64,000 nt of DNA, from NCBI GenBank assembly GCA_037833965.1, contig AP031351.1:19604501-19668500 (forward strand), in the 5' to 3' direction. Positions 1 through 11,634 of the stretch are shown here, one piece after another; the stretch's first letter is position 1; each line of letters opens with the position of its first letter. This stretch comes from Marchantia polymorpha subsp. ruderalis. Its lineage: Eukaryota; Streptophyta; Marchantiopsida; Marchantiales; Marchantiaceae. The notes below the pieces were generated by a model. The model ran no database searches and was not told where the DNA came from. It worked only from the letters and a program-made list of their open reading frames with translations. The position numbers and the translations under genes are program-made.

Positions 1-2620
1 ATCGTCAGTTACAAGTTTTCTCATATTTTGCACTTTTTGCTGGCGCTGCTGCCATGTCTTCGCTGGCCATCTGGGCCTGACGGGGATCACTTCGACAGAC
101 AGCTCCCTTCAATAGTTAAACAAACGCATTTCAGCATCGCTAAGATTGTGTCGTTTGAAGACCAAAGTTTTCCAGACATATTTAAGGTTGTTTAGTTCAA
201 GGGTTTCCCAGCAGCAGCAGCAGCAACATGTTAATATTTGTTGACCTCCGCACTTCTGCTCCTGCAACTTCTTTGAGGTAACTCTTTTCCTTCTGAAAAA
301 GGTCTTTATCTATCGATAGATAAATTTAATATTTAAGATATGTTGTCCATCAGTAATCATGTAGGATCGAAAACTGGATGGAAGGATAGCGAAATCAACA
401 AATCGTTGAGCTGCATGTATCACGTATCGAAACTGTAAGACGAAGACGATAAATCGAGCGTTGAAGAATAGATAGTTCAACGTACACCTGCGCCTCATTA
501 AAGAATGGAACACATTTATATGGGCCTATGACACATGCGGTGGAGACGTACTTCATGATCCTTCACATCTTTCATATGTTGATATGTATTTCTTATAGTG
601 ATGCCGAATGCATTCGAGGCAAAAAAATAATCTCTTTCGTAACCTTCCACACTACTTTGCATAACAGAACCGTTTGTGAGTGTAGTGGCAGAGCACTTGT
701 GCCTGTGCGATCGAAGAGGAGTCAACATGGCTTAGTTCAGCTCCAACGTTTGTCATAGTCATATATGCCACTGCGAATCGATAGTGATTTCAATTTTACT
801 TGTGTTTGCACCGAAGGGCTGGAGGGAGGTTGTTTCCGTACAGAGGCATATATCACCCTCCCAACAAATCGAATAAATTAATTCGTCAAAATAAAAGGCA
901 TTGATAAATCAAAACTATTATTGCTTCACTTTAATGTGAGTAACGATTTGGAAACATTGAAGTCTGACGTGTATGCAACTTGTATTTATATATCGTAACA
1001 TACAAAGACCGATTTTTTAAGACGATCTAAAGTTTGCATTTGTGAAGAAGAACCGGACATCAGTACCTCAAAAGTCAAAACAGAGAGCGAGACGTCGGAG
1101 CGTTGCAGGTTTGCATTTTGTCGAGAAAGTTTATGGAGTGTTATTACTACAGAAAGAGATTATCTTGCACTTTGCATACATTTGAATTTTGTCTAACATC
1201 GAAAGTGATTCGATATCCTTCATCGTTGTAGCCTTAACACAACTATTGTGTACACCAATTATTACACCATTACCATTACCATTACCATTTACCATTACCA
1301 TTTACACAAGGTTCTCGTGAACCATGTTAATGAGTTAAACCATAGCTTCTATGGCATTCTTAAAATTGTTTTAAGACTCCAATTCAGAAAAAAACATATC
1401 TTTTGTCAATAACGGTGGAATGCTTGAGCAGATGAGTAACATAACATGACACGGTATGAGTAAACTGAACAATTAAAGCGTGGAACACATTTCACGTTAC
1501 GCGACACACATACCTTCGGCCAAACTACAGTGGAACTGTGCAGTAATCACCATCTTTTCTAATTCAATATATTACAGGAATCTCCTCTCTAATCCACTGT
1601 CGATACACAATCGCGTTCATGTGTTGAGCTGGACAACGCAAACGTGTTACAGTGCATCCGCTGTAGAACGAATGTGATTACACTTACAGAGGCACTTCCT
1701 GTGATCACATTGCCCTTCAACTCAGACAGCGAGTCCTTGTGTCAATCTTGCTTGTCACTTGGATAGATTATATGACTAGACAAAGCTAAAACCTCCTCGT
1801 GTGCAACTGAGACATGTCCAGTACATTCATTCTGAATTCCACTCTCCACAAGGAATCCCGTAAAAGAAGGTGCAAGGCCAGGAACTACGGGCGAGAAAAC
1901 CAAAAAATTCCAGAGATCAAGTGTGTGAGCTTCGGCTTTCCTCTGATGAAGGCCGTTGCAAATGCTAGCAATTCGAAGAAGTGTCGTGTTGATCCTGCAG
2001 GACTCGTATGTTGCGCTATCACAAAGCTGGTGCGAGAGAGGTTCTGGAGAATCTCATCAGGCGCTTCGTATCTTTCAGCAATAATCCCTGAATGCGACGT
2101 GCTCGAAAGCTGAAAGGGCTGACATTGCTCTCTGACATTGACCAGACGACCTAGGATTGCTGTCCAGACTGCGGAAAAGGCTTGACAACCTCCGGTATTT
2201 CGATGGATGCCACTGCAAACGCATATGCCAAGGTGGGGGCAGCTCCATGCATTAGAGGCAGTCGCGTAAGAGTCGAGTGGCAACAAAGGGAGAACCGGGA
2301 CCCGCTCTTCTCATGATCCTCTGCCGGTAATAGTATCCCGACTTAAGTCAAGCCCCCGGGGATAAACTAAACTTAGTCCTAAACTCAGGACGGTGTCGAC
2401 ACCAAGTGGTTCGAAGACAGGCCTATTTCCCGCCCCAACCTTAGTCGTTGTAGAGGTTCATCATCAGGAATCATTAACAGGCCTGGTCCATTGCAAAGAA
2501 TCTTTGACCTGCTGGCACTGGCATAGAGTTTGCGGCCCCATTCGCCGATCTGGAATACAGACTTTTGGACCATTGTCTCCTTCAAACCTACATTTTCTTT
2601 TTGCACGTTTATGTGTACAT
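1..2620. other. No recognised gene
   Basis: I see no recognisable gene here. Short open frames occur on both strands, the longest on the minus strand at about 2286-1885 (133 codons), but none resembles a family I know and no convincing splice pattern joins them. Codon-like composition rises a little between 1.8 and 2.6 kb, so a degraded gene or transposon piece there cannot be excluded. Confidence 0.4.
1262..1306. repeat. Imperfect (ATTACC)n microsatellite
   Basis: About seven units of ATTACC, some with one extra T, run in tandem. The hexamer varies in length between units, as expected of replication slippage. The motif does not match the plant telomere heptamer, so I do not read it as an interstitial telomere. 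Confidence 0.8.
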
Positions 2621-2639
2621 TTTATATGAGTCCTTCCCA

Positions 2640-2760
2640 TATTTATTAGAAGGCCCGGGAGGACCAGACCAGAAAATGACAATCCAAGCAGCAAGAGAGA
2701 ATTGAACCCTCAACCTTAACCTTAGCAAGGCTATATTAATATCTAAGCTATTTTTGCCAT
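2640..2760 (-). mobile_element. tRNA-derived SINE-like head
   Basis: Read on the minus strand, the segment has an RNA polymerase III A-box-like motif (TAGCTTAGATAT, plus-strand 2739-2750). About 30 nt further on is a B-box-like motif (GGTTCAATTCT, plus-strand 2698-2708). Order and spacing are those of a tRNA gene or tRNA-derived SINE. The acceptor stem needed for a functional tRNA is not visible. The sequence between the boxes looks like the plant SINE pattern of a tRNA-like head followed by an unrelated body. The body and 3' end could not be delimited. Confidence 0.45.
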
Positions 2761-4330
2761 ATATTTTTTATTTATTTATTTCTTTCTTTCTTTATTTCCT
2801 AAGTGTATGGCTCTGTCCCCCTCACTGAGGACCAGTCAGGTGTTTGATCTTCTGAGCCACTCCTTTATATTAACGGATTGGCTCCATGTTTGGGTTGATG
2901 CGGCGTATATTTGAATTTTCTTAATTTTGGGGAAAAAATACACATAAACGTTACCGAAAAGCATATTGATCAGGGCTCGTATTGTGTGGTGTATAAATCA
3001 TTCCTTTTGTTTTATTTTCAACATTTTTTATCACTTTCTTGGCACGAGTCGAATTTAAATCCTAGATTCACATGATGAGTCTGACTATTACTCAGTCCCA
3101 CGAAAAGCAGTGGTTCATATGGTACATAATCAATATTTAGATGGGGATCAATCCAGAATCTCTTATCTAGTCTCACTGTAAAAAGTGAATTTATTAGTAT
3201 GAGTTGAACATTAGAAATGGTCTTTTGAATAATTAGGTTTTAATAAAGTTGAGTAGCTTGTCACACACCCAAAAGAAATTTCAGAAAAAATATTTATTCA
3301 CCTGCGTGCACATCACAGGTTACCATTGCTTGACAATCCTTAGAAAATGATTTGTGTCAAACATTACTTTTAAGAATTCGCATGCCAATGAAGAAGCTTT
3401 AATTCCTGTTATCAGTCTTGTGTAATGGATGAACGCACTATCGCCAAACTACGATAAGAGTTCTTGGAATTAGCATGGACCTTATCCAAGAATCCACCCC
3501 TGCGGCGCTCATCTTACAAGACATGGTTGTCCGAGAGGGGTCGTTAGTGAGAGTGAAAAGCCACAGGCTTACGCTCTTAACACGATTAATTAATCTGAAG
3601 ATACCTGTCAGCCTCCGTCAGCTGAAAACGTCCATACAATGATTGTATTTGAAAGATTGAATGAATCTTGAGCTCCTCCATTGGCTTCAAAACAGGAGGA
3701 ATGTGAAAGGTTAAAGTATAAGACATTTTGCTTATCAAGAGTGAAGTTGATCCTATCCTTGAATTTAATAAAATCAAGTCCACATCTTGTCTTTTCTGTT
3801 CTGAGACCCAACGTTTTCAATTTAGTTTTCTTCTGCTGGTTGTGGTTTAATTTGATGTATGTAGAAGAAATTATTAGCTATATCTGAGTTTACATGAATA
3901 ACCAGAAGTTCCATACATGCCAGCTTTAATTGTAATAGGGTAACATATATCCACCATTGGCTACAAATTCACAATTTCAGGTATTTTTCTAATCCTTTTG
4001 TCCTATCAGCAGAAGTTAGTTGATTTTGGACGTCTTCCAAGACCAAAACGGCCATCTTTGGATTTTGTAACTTAGGCATACGTAAGGAGTTTTGCTTCAC
4101 TGATTTCTATAATTATACTACGATAGAATCTCTACATTTGTTTCTGATCACAAAAAATAACTTTCAATATGCAGAGATGAATCAGTTGATTGCCTCAAAA
4201 ATTAATAACCATTGCACTGGGGCTCCGAATTTTTTTCAAATTACGGTAAAAAACTCGGACAATTTCTTGTTCAAACTCTTGAATCCAACTAATACTCAAA
4301 TCTGTAACTTGAACTTCTGTCCTAAATCTT
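2761..4330. other. Intergenic, no recognised gene
   Basis: The stretch begins with a T-rich run of TTTA and TTTC repeats (about 2765-2803) and then becomes ordinary intergenic sequence with short, unsupported open frames. No domain, splice pattern or repeat was recognised. Confidence 0.4.
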
Positions 4331-6080
4331 GAAAATTTTAATTATATGTAGAAATATTTAGTGAAATTTATAATAAAATTTTAACAAAAAAATGGAATAT
4401 AATATCATATAAATTTAATTAATTATATATGATTTTCGAAATTTAATCAAAATTTCGATCTAATGTATATATTATTTGATCCAAAAAAATTAAATTTAGC
4501 CTGATTTTTTTTTTTACTTTTTATCATAAAATTTGACTTATTCTAGCATTGATCTCAATTTGAAATTCATGGACACTTAAAAATATTTTTAGATAAATTT
4601 AAGTGTCAAATATGATTATTTGGCACTTGATTCAATTTTTGCAGTGATTTTTGCAATAATATCTGAAGATTAAAAGTTACTACAACATAGAGATCTTTTC
4701 ATGTATTTTTTAGTTTATAAAATATCAAAAATATTTCATAAATATAGTCGAAGTTTTTATGATTTCAATATTTTTCTCTAATTAAAATAATCTAAAAAAA
4801 TTAAAATAATCAAATAAAATTAAAATAAGTATAAATTTTTCTTCAATTGGAATGATATCATATTTAATCATTTAAATTCGTAAACTGAAACAGTTTTGAA
4901 CCATAAATATCTTTAAATTATATATTATTTTCTTAAAAAATAAATCATTAAAGAAAATATCTGTTAACATCTTATGGAGATTTCAATTCAAATTTGTTTC
5001 CTGCTAAAATTAAATATCTACTTTGAAAAAGTTTTAAAAATTGATATATGAACTGAATTATATTTTTAAAACATACATTCATCAGTTTTCCCGATTTATT
5101 TTATTCAAAGCTAATTTTTTGAATATATTATTTCACAATTTGGTTGGAGTTTTTTTCCATGTAAGATGGTATGAACATAAGATTTAATGTCAAAGAAATT
5201 GCAAGTGAATGGAAAGTTTTAACAACACATTTTCAAGTCATTATCCGAAATTTTATTCATGGACATTCATAAAAAGCTAGAGCTATTGGTTTAAAAAATG
5301 GAAGTAGATAGATGAAAAATTGTAAGAAAGTGATGGAGTCAAAGCACATAGAAACAGTTTTGATGATATAAGGAAGATAGTAGTAGATTTTCAAGTATGC
5401 ATTCAAAAATTAATCTATGAAAAATGTCATTAAAATTTTAAAAATATCATAGATAATTATCTGTACGGTCATAAGAATTTGTACAAAAACATGTGTTAGT
5501 TTTTTCAAGTCCAAGTATCATATCGTATGTCCACGTGTCGGAATAGGCTTTAAATTTTATTCTTCAGAAAGAAGACAAATAACTAAGTTTTTTTATAATG
5601 TGATTGAATTCACAAGTTGAAAACGAGAATATAAGTCATGTCAAATTTAGTTAAAATTAAATTTTGAAAATATAATTTCTTCAATCATGAATGAATTGTT
5701 CCACAGAGATTTGTGGGTGCTGATTATGATAAAACAGTGCAATTTTGATAGAAATTTAGTATGATGATCAATACCTAAAATTCTGAAAATATGAATGCAA
5801 AATAGTAATTCAATATAAACATAATTTTTTAATTTGAGAATCTAGGAGGATGTTGTAGATTGATGATGTTGCTGAACTGACACCCGTGTAGAAACTGTGC
5901 ATGCAAGAGTAAATCTTGATTTCATATTTAATATAAAACTATCGATCAAAATATATATTTTAAATTTTAATATCACCTGGCAGAAGGTATATTCAAAAGA
6001 GTATTGTTATGAAGACCATGTTTTTAAGCAGAGGAAGCATGCATGTACAGAGTAAAGGTTTGAACTAACGTTAATGGAAG
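4330..6080. other. AT-rich island
   Basis: About 1.75 kb of very AT-rich sequence with many A/T homopolymers and no open frame of useful length. The edges are sharp compared with the mixed composition on both sides. Similar islands recur at about 26.9-28.4, 48.2-48.8 and 60.4-61.1 kb. I infer old decayed transposon sequence or AT-rich intergenic spacer; nothing diagnostic is left. Confidence 0.6.
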
Positions 6081-6099
6081 GGATAGATGCGAAAGAATA

Positions 6100-7243
6100 T
6101 GGACAAAACAGACAATTTCTTAGTACAGTAAGTTGAAGTCAAGATGTGTACGAACTTGTGCACTGGAAGGTCTTGAGGCGGGCGATCACCGGGAACCATC
6201 AAACGATGACACCGGGAGAAAACTTACAGGGCATTCTAACCGACTGGCTACGGCAAAGTCCCGGAGTTACTGGGTCGGTATGAAGTCCACCGACACATGG
6301 CATACAAGACAAGCGCTTCCAAGCTTCGGAACCGGTGACGGGAAGTGCGCACCGTGAAAGATCAAGACACGCCGGGGATCTCGCCGTCAGAGCGAAGACG
6401 GCAGGGAAGGCGAAGCCGGAGGATAAAGTCAAAGCCAGAGACTTTGCGTGCGAACTATGAAATGGAGGAGGAGGAGGTTTCCCGATTTAGGCTGCTGGCA
6501 AAGTTGGCGGCCACCACTTACTTCTTTTGGCCGGGCTCCGGTTGCATCGTCGGGCTCTTGCGTCCTCGAATCTGGCGATCGGACCACTGTGCGCTAATAA
6601 TTGCCCCGGGGGATCCCGAGGCCCACTAACGAGATTACGGTCCCAGACCGGAACGGCCTCGGTGTCCGAAGGCCCATGACGCAGACCAGACAAATCCCCA
6701 GGAACCAAGTCGTGCCGCGAGTCCGGAGTCCGGAGTAGCTCTGCCGGCGTAGGTCCGCAGACGGACGGACGGACGGACGGCCGGACGGATGGTCGAAGGG
6801 CGCCAAGTTCTCCAACGTTCTCCTGCGCATTCGAGCGCTGCCGATTTCTCTCGTGCGTTCGTCGTCGAGAGGAGGTCTGTCAGCAGCGCGCCACGTCTCG
6901 AAGGGAAGGCTCGCGAGCTTGAAGCGAGGGCGGGCATCTTTACGTCGCGCAATTGTTCGGTTGCAGGATCGACTCGGCGCTCGTGGTGGTTTGCGAGGAG
7001 TGGCTTCTTTATGTCGAGCAGTTGTGAAATTGCTTCGGTGCTGGCAGGAACCGAGACATCGAGAGGTGGTGGCGTGCGTGCGGGCGGGAGCCGGAGCCGG
7101 AGCGATGGGCCGAGGTTGTTGTTGTTGTGCTCTCGGGGCGAGGAGGAGTGGTCGGCGTCGGAGTTTACGACGTTGAGGGCATTCGAACTTGTGATTCGGG
7201 AGGGAAGTCGATAGGAGGGGAGTGATTGCGGAACCGAGAGGGC
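6100..7243 (+). promoter_or_regulatory. GC-rich promoter/5' UTR region of the zinc-finger gene
   Basis: GC content rises steeply from about 6.4 kb to the start codon at 7244. The region is rich in CpG and contains the ACGG repeat at 6761. It has several overlapping long open frames on both strands that look like products of GC bias and not genes. Its position directly upstream of a good spliced gene suggests promoter plus long 5' UTR; transcription start and TATA box could not be fixed. Confidence 0.45.
6761..6789. repeat. (ACGG)n microsatellite
   Basis: Five uninterrupted ACGG units are followed by two imperfect ones (a GGCC interruption). It lies in the GC-rich upstream region of the zinc-finger gene, about 460 bp before its start codon, probably in promoter or 5' UTR. 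Confidence 0.85.
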
Positions 7244-8938
7244 ATGAAGGAAGGAGCGGCCCGCGCCGTTCTTCGCGAAGCGTGGCTGCGGGGCCATCGG
7301 TGCGTCGAGCTTCAACGCGATGGCCGCCGGACAATTTTTGTCTGCACACGCTGCGGGACGAGGTGTTACAGCGATGGTGCTCTCGTGGATCACCTGCAAG
7401 GGAATTTGCATGCGCGCCTCTCCGCGCAAGCTTCGGCTCCTCAACATGCTGCAATTCTCAAGACAGGTTCCGGCGAGCGGTCGATCTTGAAGCGCGGTAA
7501 GGAGCAAGACGATGGTGAAGCCGGAGCAGGAGTTGCGGGTCAGGACTTCACGTCGCCGGAGGGTCTCGCTGTCGTCCCTCACAGTCTTTCGCCGCGTGAT
7601 TCCCAGATTCTTTTGGCGGACGCCTCTGGTGCTCCGGAGGCTTCCAAAACTCCTTTGCAATGGATTGGAAGTGGTGAACTCTTCTTCAGCCTTCGGTTTG
7701 CTGGCGCTGCTCCTCTTGTGGAGGCTTCCTGGTTCTGCTGGAGGGGCAAAGGAAAATCCACCCCCGAGGCTGGTTGGCAGAGTGGCCAGGCAGGTGGAAT
7801 TGTTTATGCGGTCGTGATGTTTCCCTACAGTGACATGATCGGGCGGGGGGGAAATTGGAAGCCCTGGTTCGACATGAAACAAGCGAGGAGTCAGCCGTCC
7901 GAAACAGAGGATGTGATGTTACTCGAGAAGTCCAGTAATGACACTCTCAGTTCCAAGACGAAGCTCGGCTGTAAGGCTCTGGCTTTGATAGGTGCAAAGT
8001 CGACATCCAGTGATAACTTGTCGGACTCTGGCAAAGAGACGTCGCTAGAAGTAGAGCAGCAGAATTCTTCTGCTGCTGCCAAAGACTCCACTGGCAGGGT
8101 AGTCCGTCGCTGGAAGCGGAAGAAACCGAGGTTGCTTGAAAGACTGTGCTTTATCTGTCACCAGAGGATGACCGCAGGGAAGGATGTGGCCGCCTTGCTA
8201 AATCTACAGACTAAACAGATGGTTTGTGGAAGCCGGAATAAGCGCGGGGTACGAAGATTCTGCCTCACCCCGAACCCCGAACAGTTTTTCTCTCTGCATG
8301 CACCAATTTTTTCTGGAACGCTAGCAAAATAGGTCTCATGCAAGCAACCTGACATGTCAGTGAAGGTGCGGTCAGCATTTCATAGAGAATGAAGCCCGCT
8401 CTCTTCTCATCTGGTGGATGTTTCAACTTTTTGCAGGTGTTCCATGTATATCACAGCTCCTGCTTAATTGACTGGATTTCCATTTGTGAAGTGAAGACGT
8501 TTTCGGGGGCATTGGACCACAGAATAGATCGCACTCGAAAGCTTTTGAAGAGTAGACGGGCCATCATCGAACAAACGCTCAAGAGGGGTACCATTCAAGA
8601 CGATGGAAGTAATCCATTCGTGGATGGGGCTGTATTTTGTCCAGAATGTCAGGGCACGGGACTGAAAGTGCGTGGTGCGCAATTGGAGCGGCCTCGTTAT
8701 AGATTAGCGCAGGTACCAAGCGGAATCCAATCTAATGTATTGAGAAGCATATTCGTTCGTTGCTGACGGTAATCACTTCATACCCAAATGCCTCTTCTGC
8801 TCATTGCAGGTTTTTGACTGGATACTGGAGCTGATACAAGCTCGAAAGGCCTGGTCGGAAAATCCAAGGAGCGAAGAGACGAGCCATTCCGGTCTCCTAT
8901 TTCGGGATGAGTTGATGGTGAAACACCTGTCATTCTGA
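7244..8938 (+). CDS. C2H2 plus RING-like zinc-finger protein, uncharacterised plant family
   Basis: Three exons, 7244-8248, 8437-8712 and 8810-8938, all with GT-AG introns and phase 0 joins, give about 469 aa. The N-terminus holds an HRC.ELQRDGRRT stretch followed by a C2H2-like finger: CTRCGTRC, then DHLQGNLH. The middle is long, low-complexity and serine-rich. Near the end of exon 1 is CFICHQRM and a GKDVAALLNL segment; exon 2 continues with a VYHSSCLIDWI motif and later FCPECQGTG, which together look like a split RING-type metal site. I remember a plant-specific family with this order of motifs, possibly the one containing HAPLESS8, but I am not sure of that name. Molecular role unknown; zinc binding is inferred. 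The ATG at 7244 was chosen because it precedes the conserved part and the upstream in-frame codon at 7226 is TTG. Confidence 0.8.
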
Positions 8939-11368
8939 TGCATCTTGTGGCATGACATCTTAGACGCCGTGTTCTTGAGACAACATTGAATTCGGAATCC
9001 ATTCCATGGCGAATGACTGTCAGCTGTGCATGCTCTTAAAGTTTTCGTGTTCACCAGGGCGCTGTGCAGTCTCGGGGACTAGTGCATTATTATTCAGGCT
9101 GCGCGGAACTCCTCGCAGGAAATGCTTCGGACAAGTAATCAACTGCGATTGGCTCCGCGGGCTTGTGAACAGAGCTATCCTTTTCAATCGTAAGATGCTT
9201 AACTGGACTGATATTCCGTTGAGCTCCTTAAGTTTTAATTCTCTCCTTTGGGGTCAAACCTCTCTGAATTTTTTAGTGCATCAGCATGTTTTATTCCGCT
9301 TAAGTACAAAGTATCCTCCCAGAAATCTAATGATACGAGGTTGTTTGACTCGTGTGTTGTTTTGATGGAATTAGGTCTTTTCAGCCGAACGACTAAATCC
9401 TGTCCTAGTGGAGAAGACATTTATTGTACAGGTGAGTCGGGCAAAATCATCTGATTTCAAAGATGGTCATACCCGAACTCGCAGATGTTTCATAGCCAAG
9501 GTGAGAGACAGTCAGTCCTTGCCGTCAGCGTTCTGAATGAAAATTTTTAGCAAACAGACGACTGTAATTTAAATGCGGGTTCGTTCCGCCGAAAGACTGA
9601 CTGGTCTCTCAAGTCGCTCTGAACACAGCTTGTAGTATCTTTCGACCGAGCTTGTCCAGAGGAAGGTCTTACACCTTCGAAAGCAATGTACATATTCAAT
9701 ATCAAATTCAGAGTCCGTTCGCTGGTCTCACGTATAATGAGCTGGTACTTGTTTGTCGCATCATACATTGCCTCAATGGGGGCTCAATAATTGGAGAGCC
9801 CGCAGCTTTGGATGAATAAGTTGTACACGGAGCATAAACAGCAGCGTCGTCATGCTTGCGTGAGCATCATGAGAAGACGTGTCGGATGAGGTTTTGCTAT
9901 CTTTGCCAGTGCTACATGCGGCATGCAGCTCCTCTGTAGCATATTCTGACGGAAATCCGGGCACATTTGAAAGTAATGGGCATATTCTTACCGCCTTTCT
10001 AGCACGAGAAGATGTCCACAATCAATCAGCCCGACCGACCCACCAGTCACACGATATACTGGCTTATCAACCCCGTGCTATGTTCTACCCACTTTCCAGT
10101 CAGTTAGAAGCCAGTCACAACCATCTGCTTATCCTCTCGCAGGCAAAATTGTTGTCCAGCTGTGTTGCTTCACGGGAGAGCTGACTTTCACACAAGTTTT
10201 TCATTGTTTCTTACGAGGATGAAAATTCTTCTTAACTTTTTACCGCAATTCCTAGAGACTGTGTGAGTACCTCAAGTGGACGGTTCGGTTTAGTTTACAA
10301 TGTAAACTAATCCGATGTAAACTTTACATCGTTCCTCGATCGGGCCATAGGACTTTGTTTCGAGATATGTAGATCTCCGCCAAAGCAGAATTTGCGCTGG
10401 CGAATTTATGTTTGTCCACGCATATTTTTTCTTGATTTCTTTTCTCCTTTGAAAAATCTGCGATAACGCAGTTTGGTGAATGAAATATTTTCCCATCTCG
10501 AGGGAGCATATAACAATGGACGAGAAACGAACAACTTCCGTTTAGGACTCTACGCTACAATGTTCCCGAAACATGTTTGGTGAACCGAGTTTTGTTGATG
10601 AACTGAAGTTACTCCGAACCCGCTTCTTTTATTAAAACAATTAACTGCTCCACGGCCAGGCTTAGATTTGTTTCTGCCTGTTTCTGCCTCTATCAATTCT
10701 TCATCCCAAAATAACTTCGTGGATCTGATGCTTGTCATACACATCTAGAATAGATTTGTAAACACCACATGTAGATTATGAACGGATGATCTATTTACAT
10801 CCATCTTGCTGATCGATTGTTCTGATAGAGTACAAACCACGAATAACAATATAACAAAAGAAAGCTTAAAAAATAACAGTTCCTGCTTGTTTATGCCCGT
10901 CGAGAAGATTGCATAGGATATGTAACAAATCATATTCTTTGGAAACCTTCACTCCCCAACCTTGCCAAAGTACCAAGAAAATTGCTCGATATTCCCTTTG
11001 TGCTTTTCGGAACACAAATCAACAAAAGAATCTAGAGAAGCCTGGGTACACTCGGAGGAGAATAACTACAGCTACGGTCAAAACTTATTTGGAAAGGTTG
11101 TGTGTGTAATGCACATGTTCATGTGTTTCTCTGCCTTTCCCGACTGGATGAAGGGTTTTGGGAATCGAAGGAGAGGAGTTGAGTGGTGCTCTCAGAGGAC
11201 TAACAAAAAATAGGTTCGCCGATCATCATGAGGAATCTTGCAATTGTGTGGCAATCTGTGCTTACGGTCAAAATGTTAGAAATTGTGGGACCCACTAGAG
11301 AAGGCCACAATGTATCTCATGGCTGTTCGTGCTCCTCATTCCGCCTGCAGGTCTCTTCGTGATCTGCA
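8939..11368. other. 3' flank and intergenic, no recognised gene
   Basis: The 3' end of the zinc-finger transcript must lie in the first part. Beyond it the short open frames on both strands (for example about 9879-10184 on plus) show no domain I recognise. A 19-bp dyad (CGATGTAAA, one base, TTTACATCG) lies near 10312-10330. Confidence 0.4.
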
Positions 11369-11567
11369 GTAAAGACCACTCCTCTTACAACCGTTCCATG
11401 TGTCATTACTTCAGGAAACGTCGGAGGCCGAAGTCGAACTTCTCACACTCACACGTGACTGAAATATGAAGTTCGCAAGAGCCATCGCCGATCCAACACA
11501 TCGTTTCAGGTATCAAACCATTTGACAAATACACCTGAATCACAGCTTCAAACACAAACTCTGCACC
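11369..11567 (-). repeat. LTR, left copy (3' LTR of the minus-strand copia element)
   Basis: This copy matches 15257-15460 in the same orientation, including shared blocks such as CACACGTGACTGAAATATG and GATCCAACACATCGTTTCAG. It lies about 70 bp beyond the end of the RNase H coding sequence, as expected of the 3' LTR. The exact outer edge is uncertain. Confidence 0.8.
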
Positions 11568-11634
11568 TTTATTAGAAAGAAGAGCAATGCAAGAAGGCTA
11601 GACACAGGCATTGAGTTCTGAGGAAAGTTTCATT

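Noticed and set aside
1262..1306. Interstitial telomere repeat
   Set aside because: The unit is ATTACC with length variants, not the TTTAGGG/CCCTAAA plant repeat.
6594..7882. Very long minus-strand open frames (up to about 415 codons) overlapping the zinc-finger gene
   Set aside because: They are antisense to a conserved spliced gene and its GC-rich upstream region; high GC removes stop codons and the products have no family.
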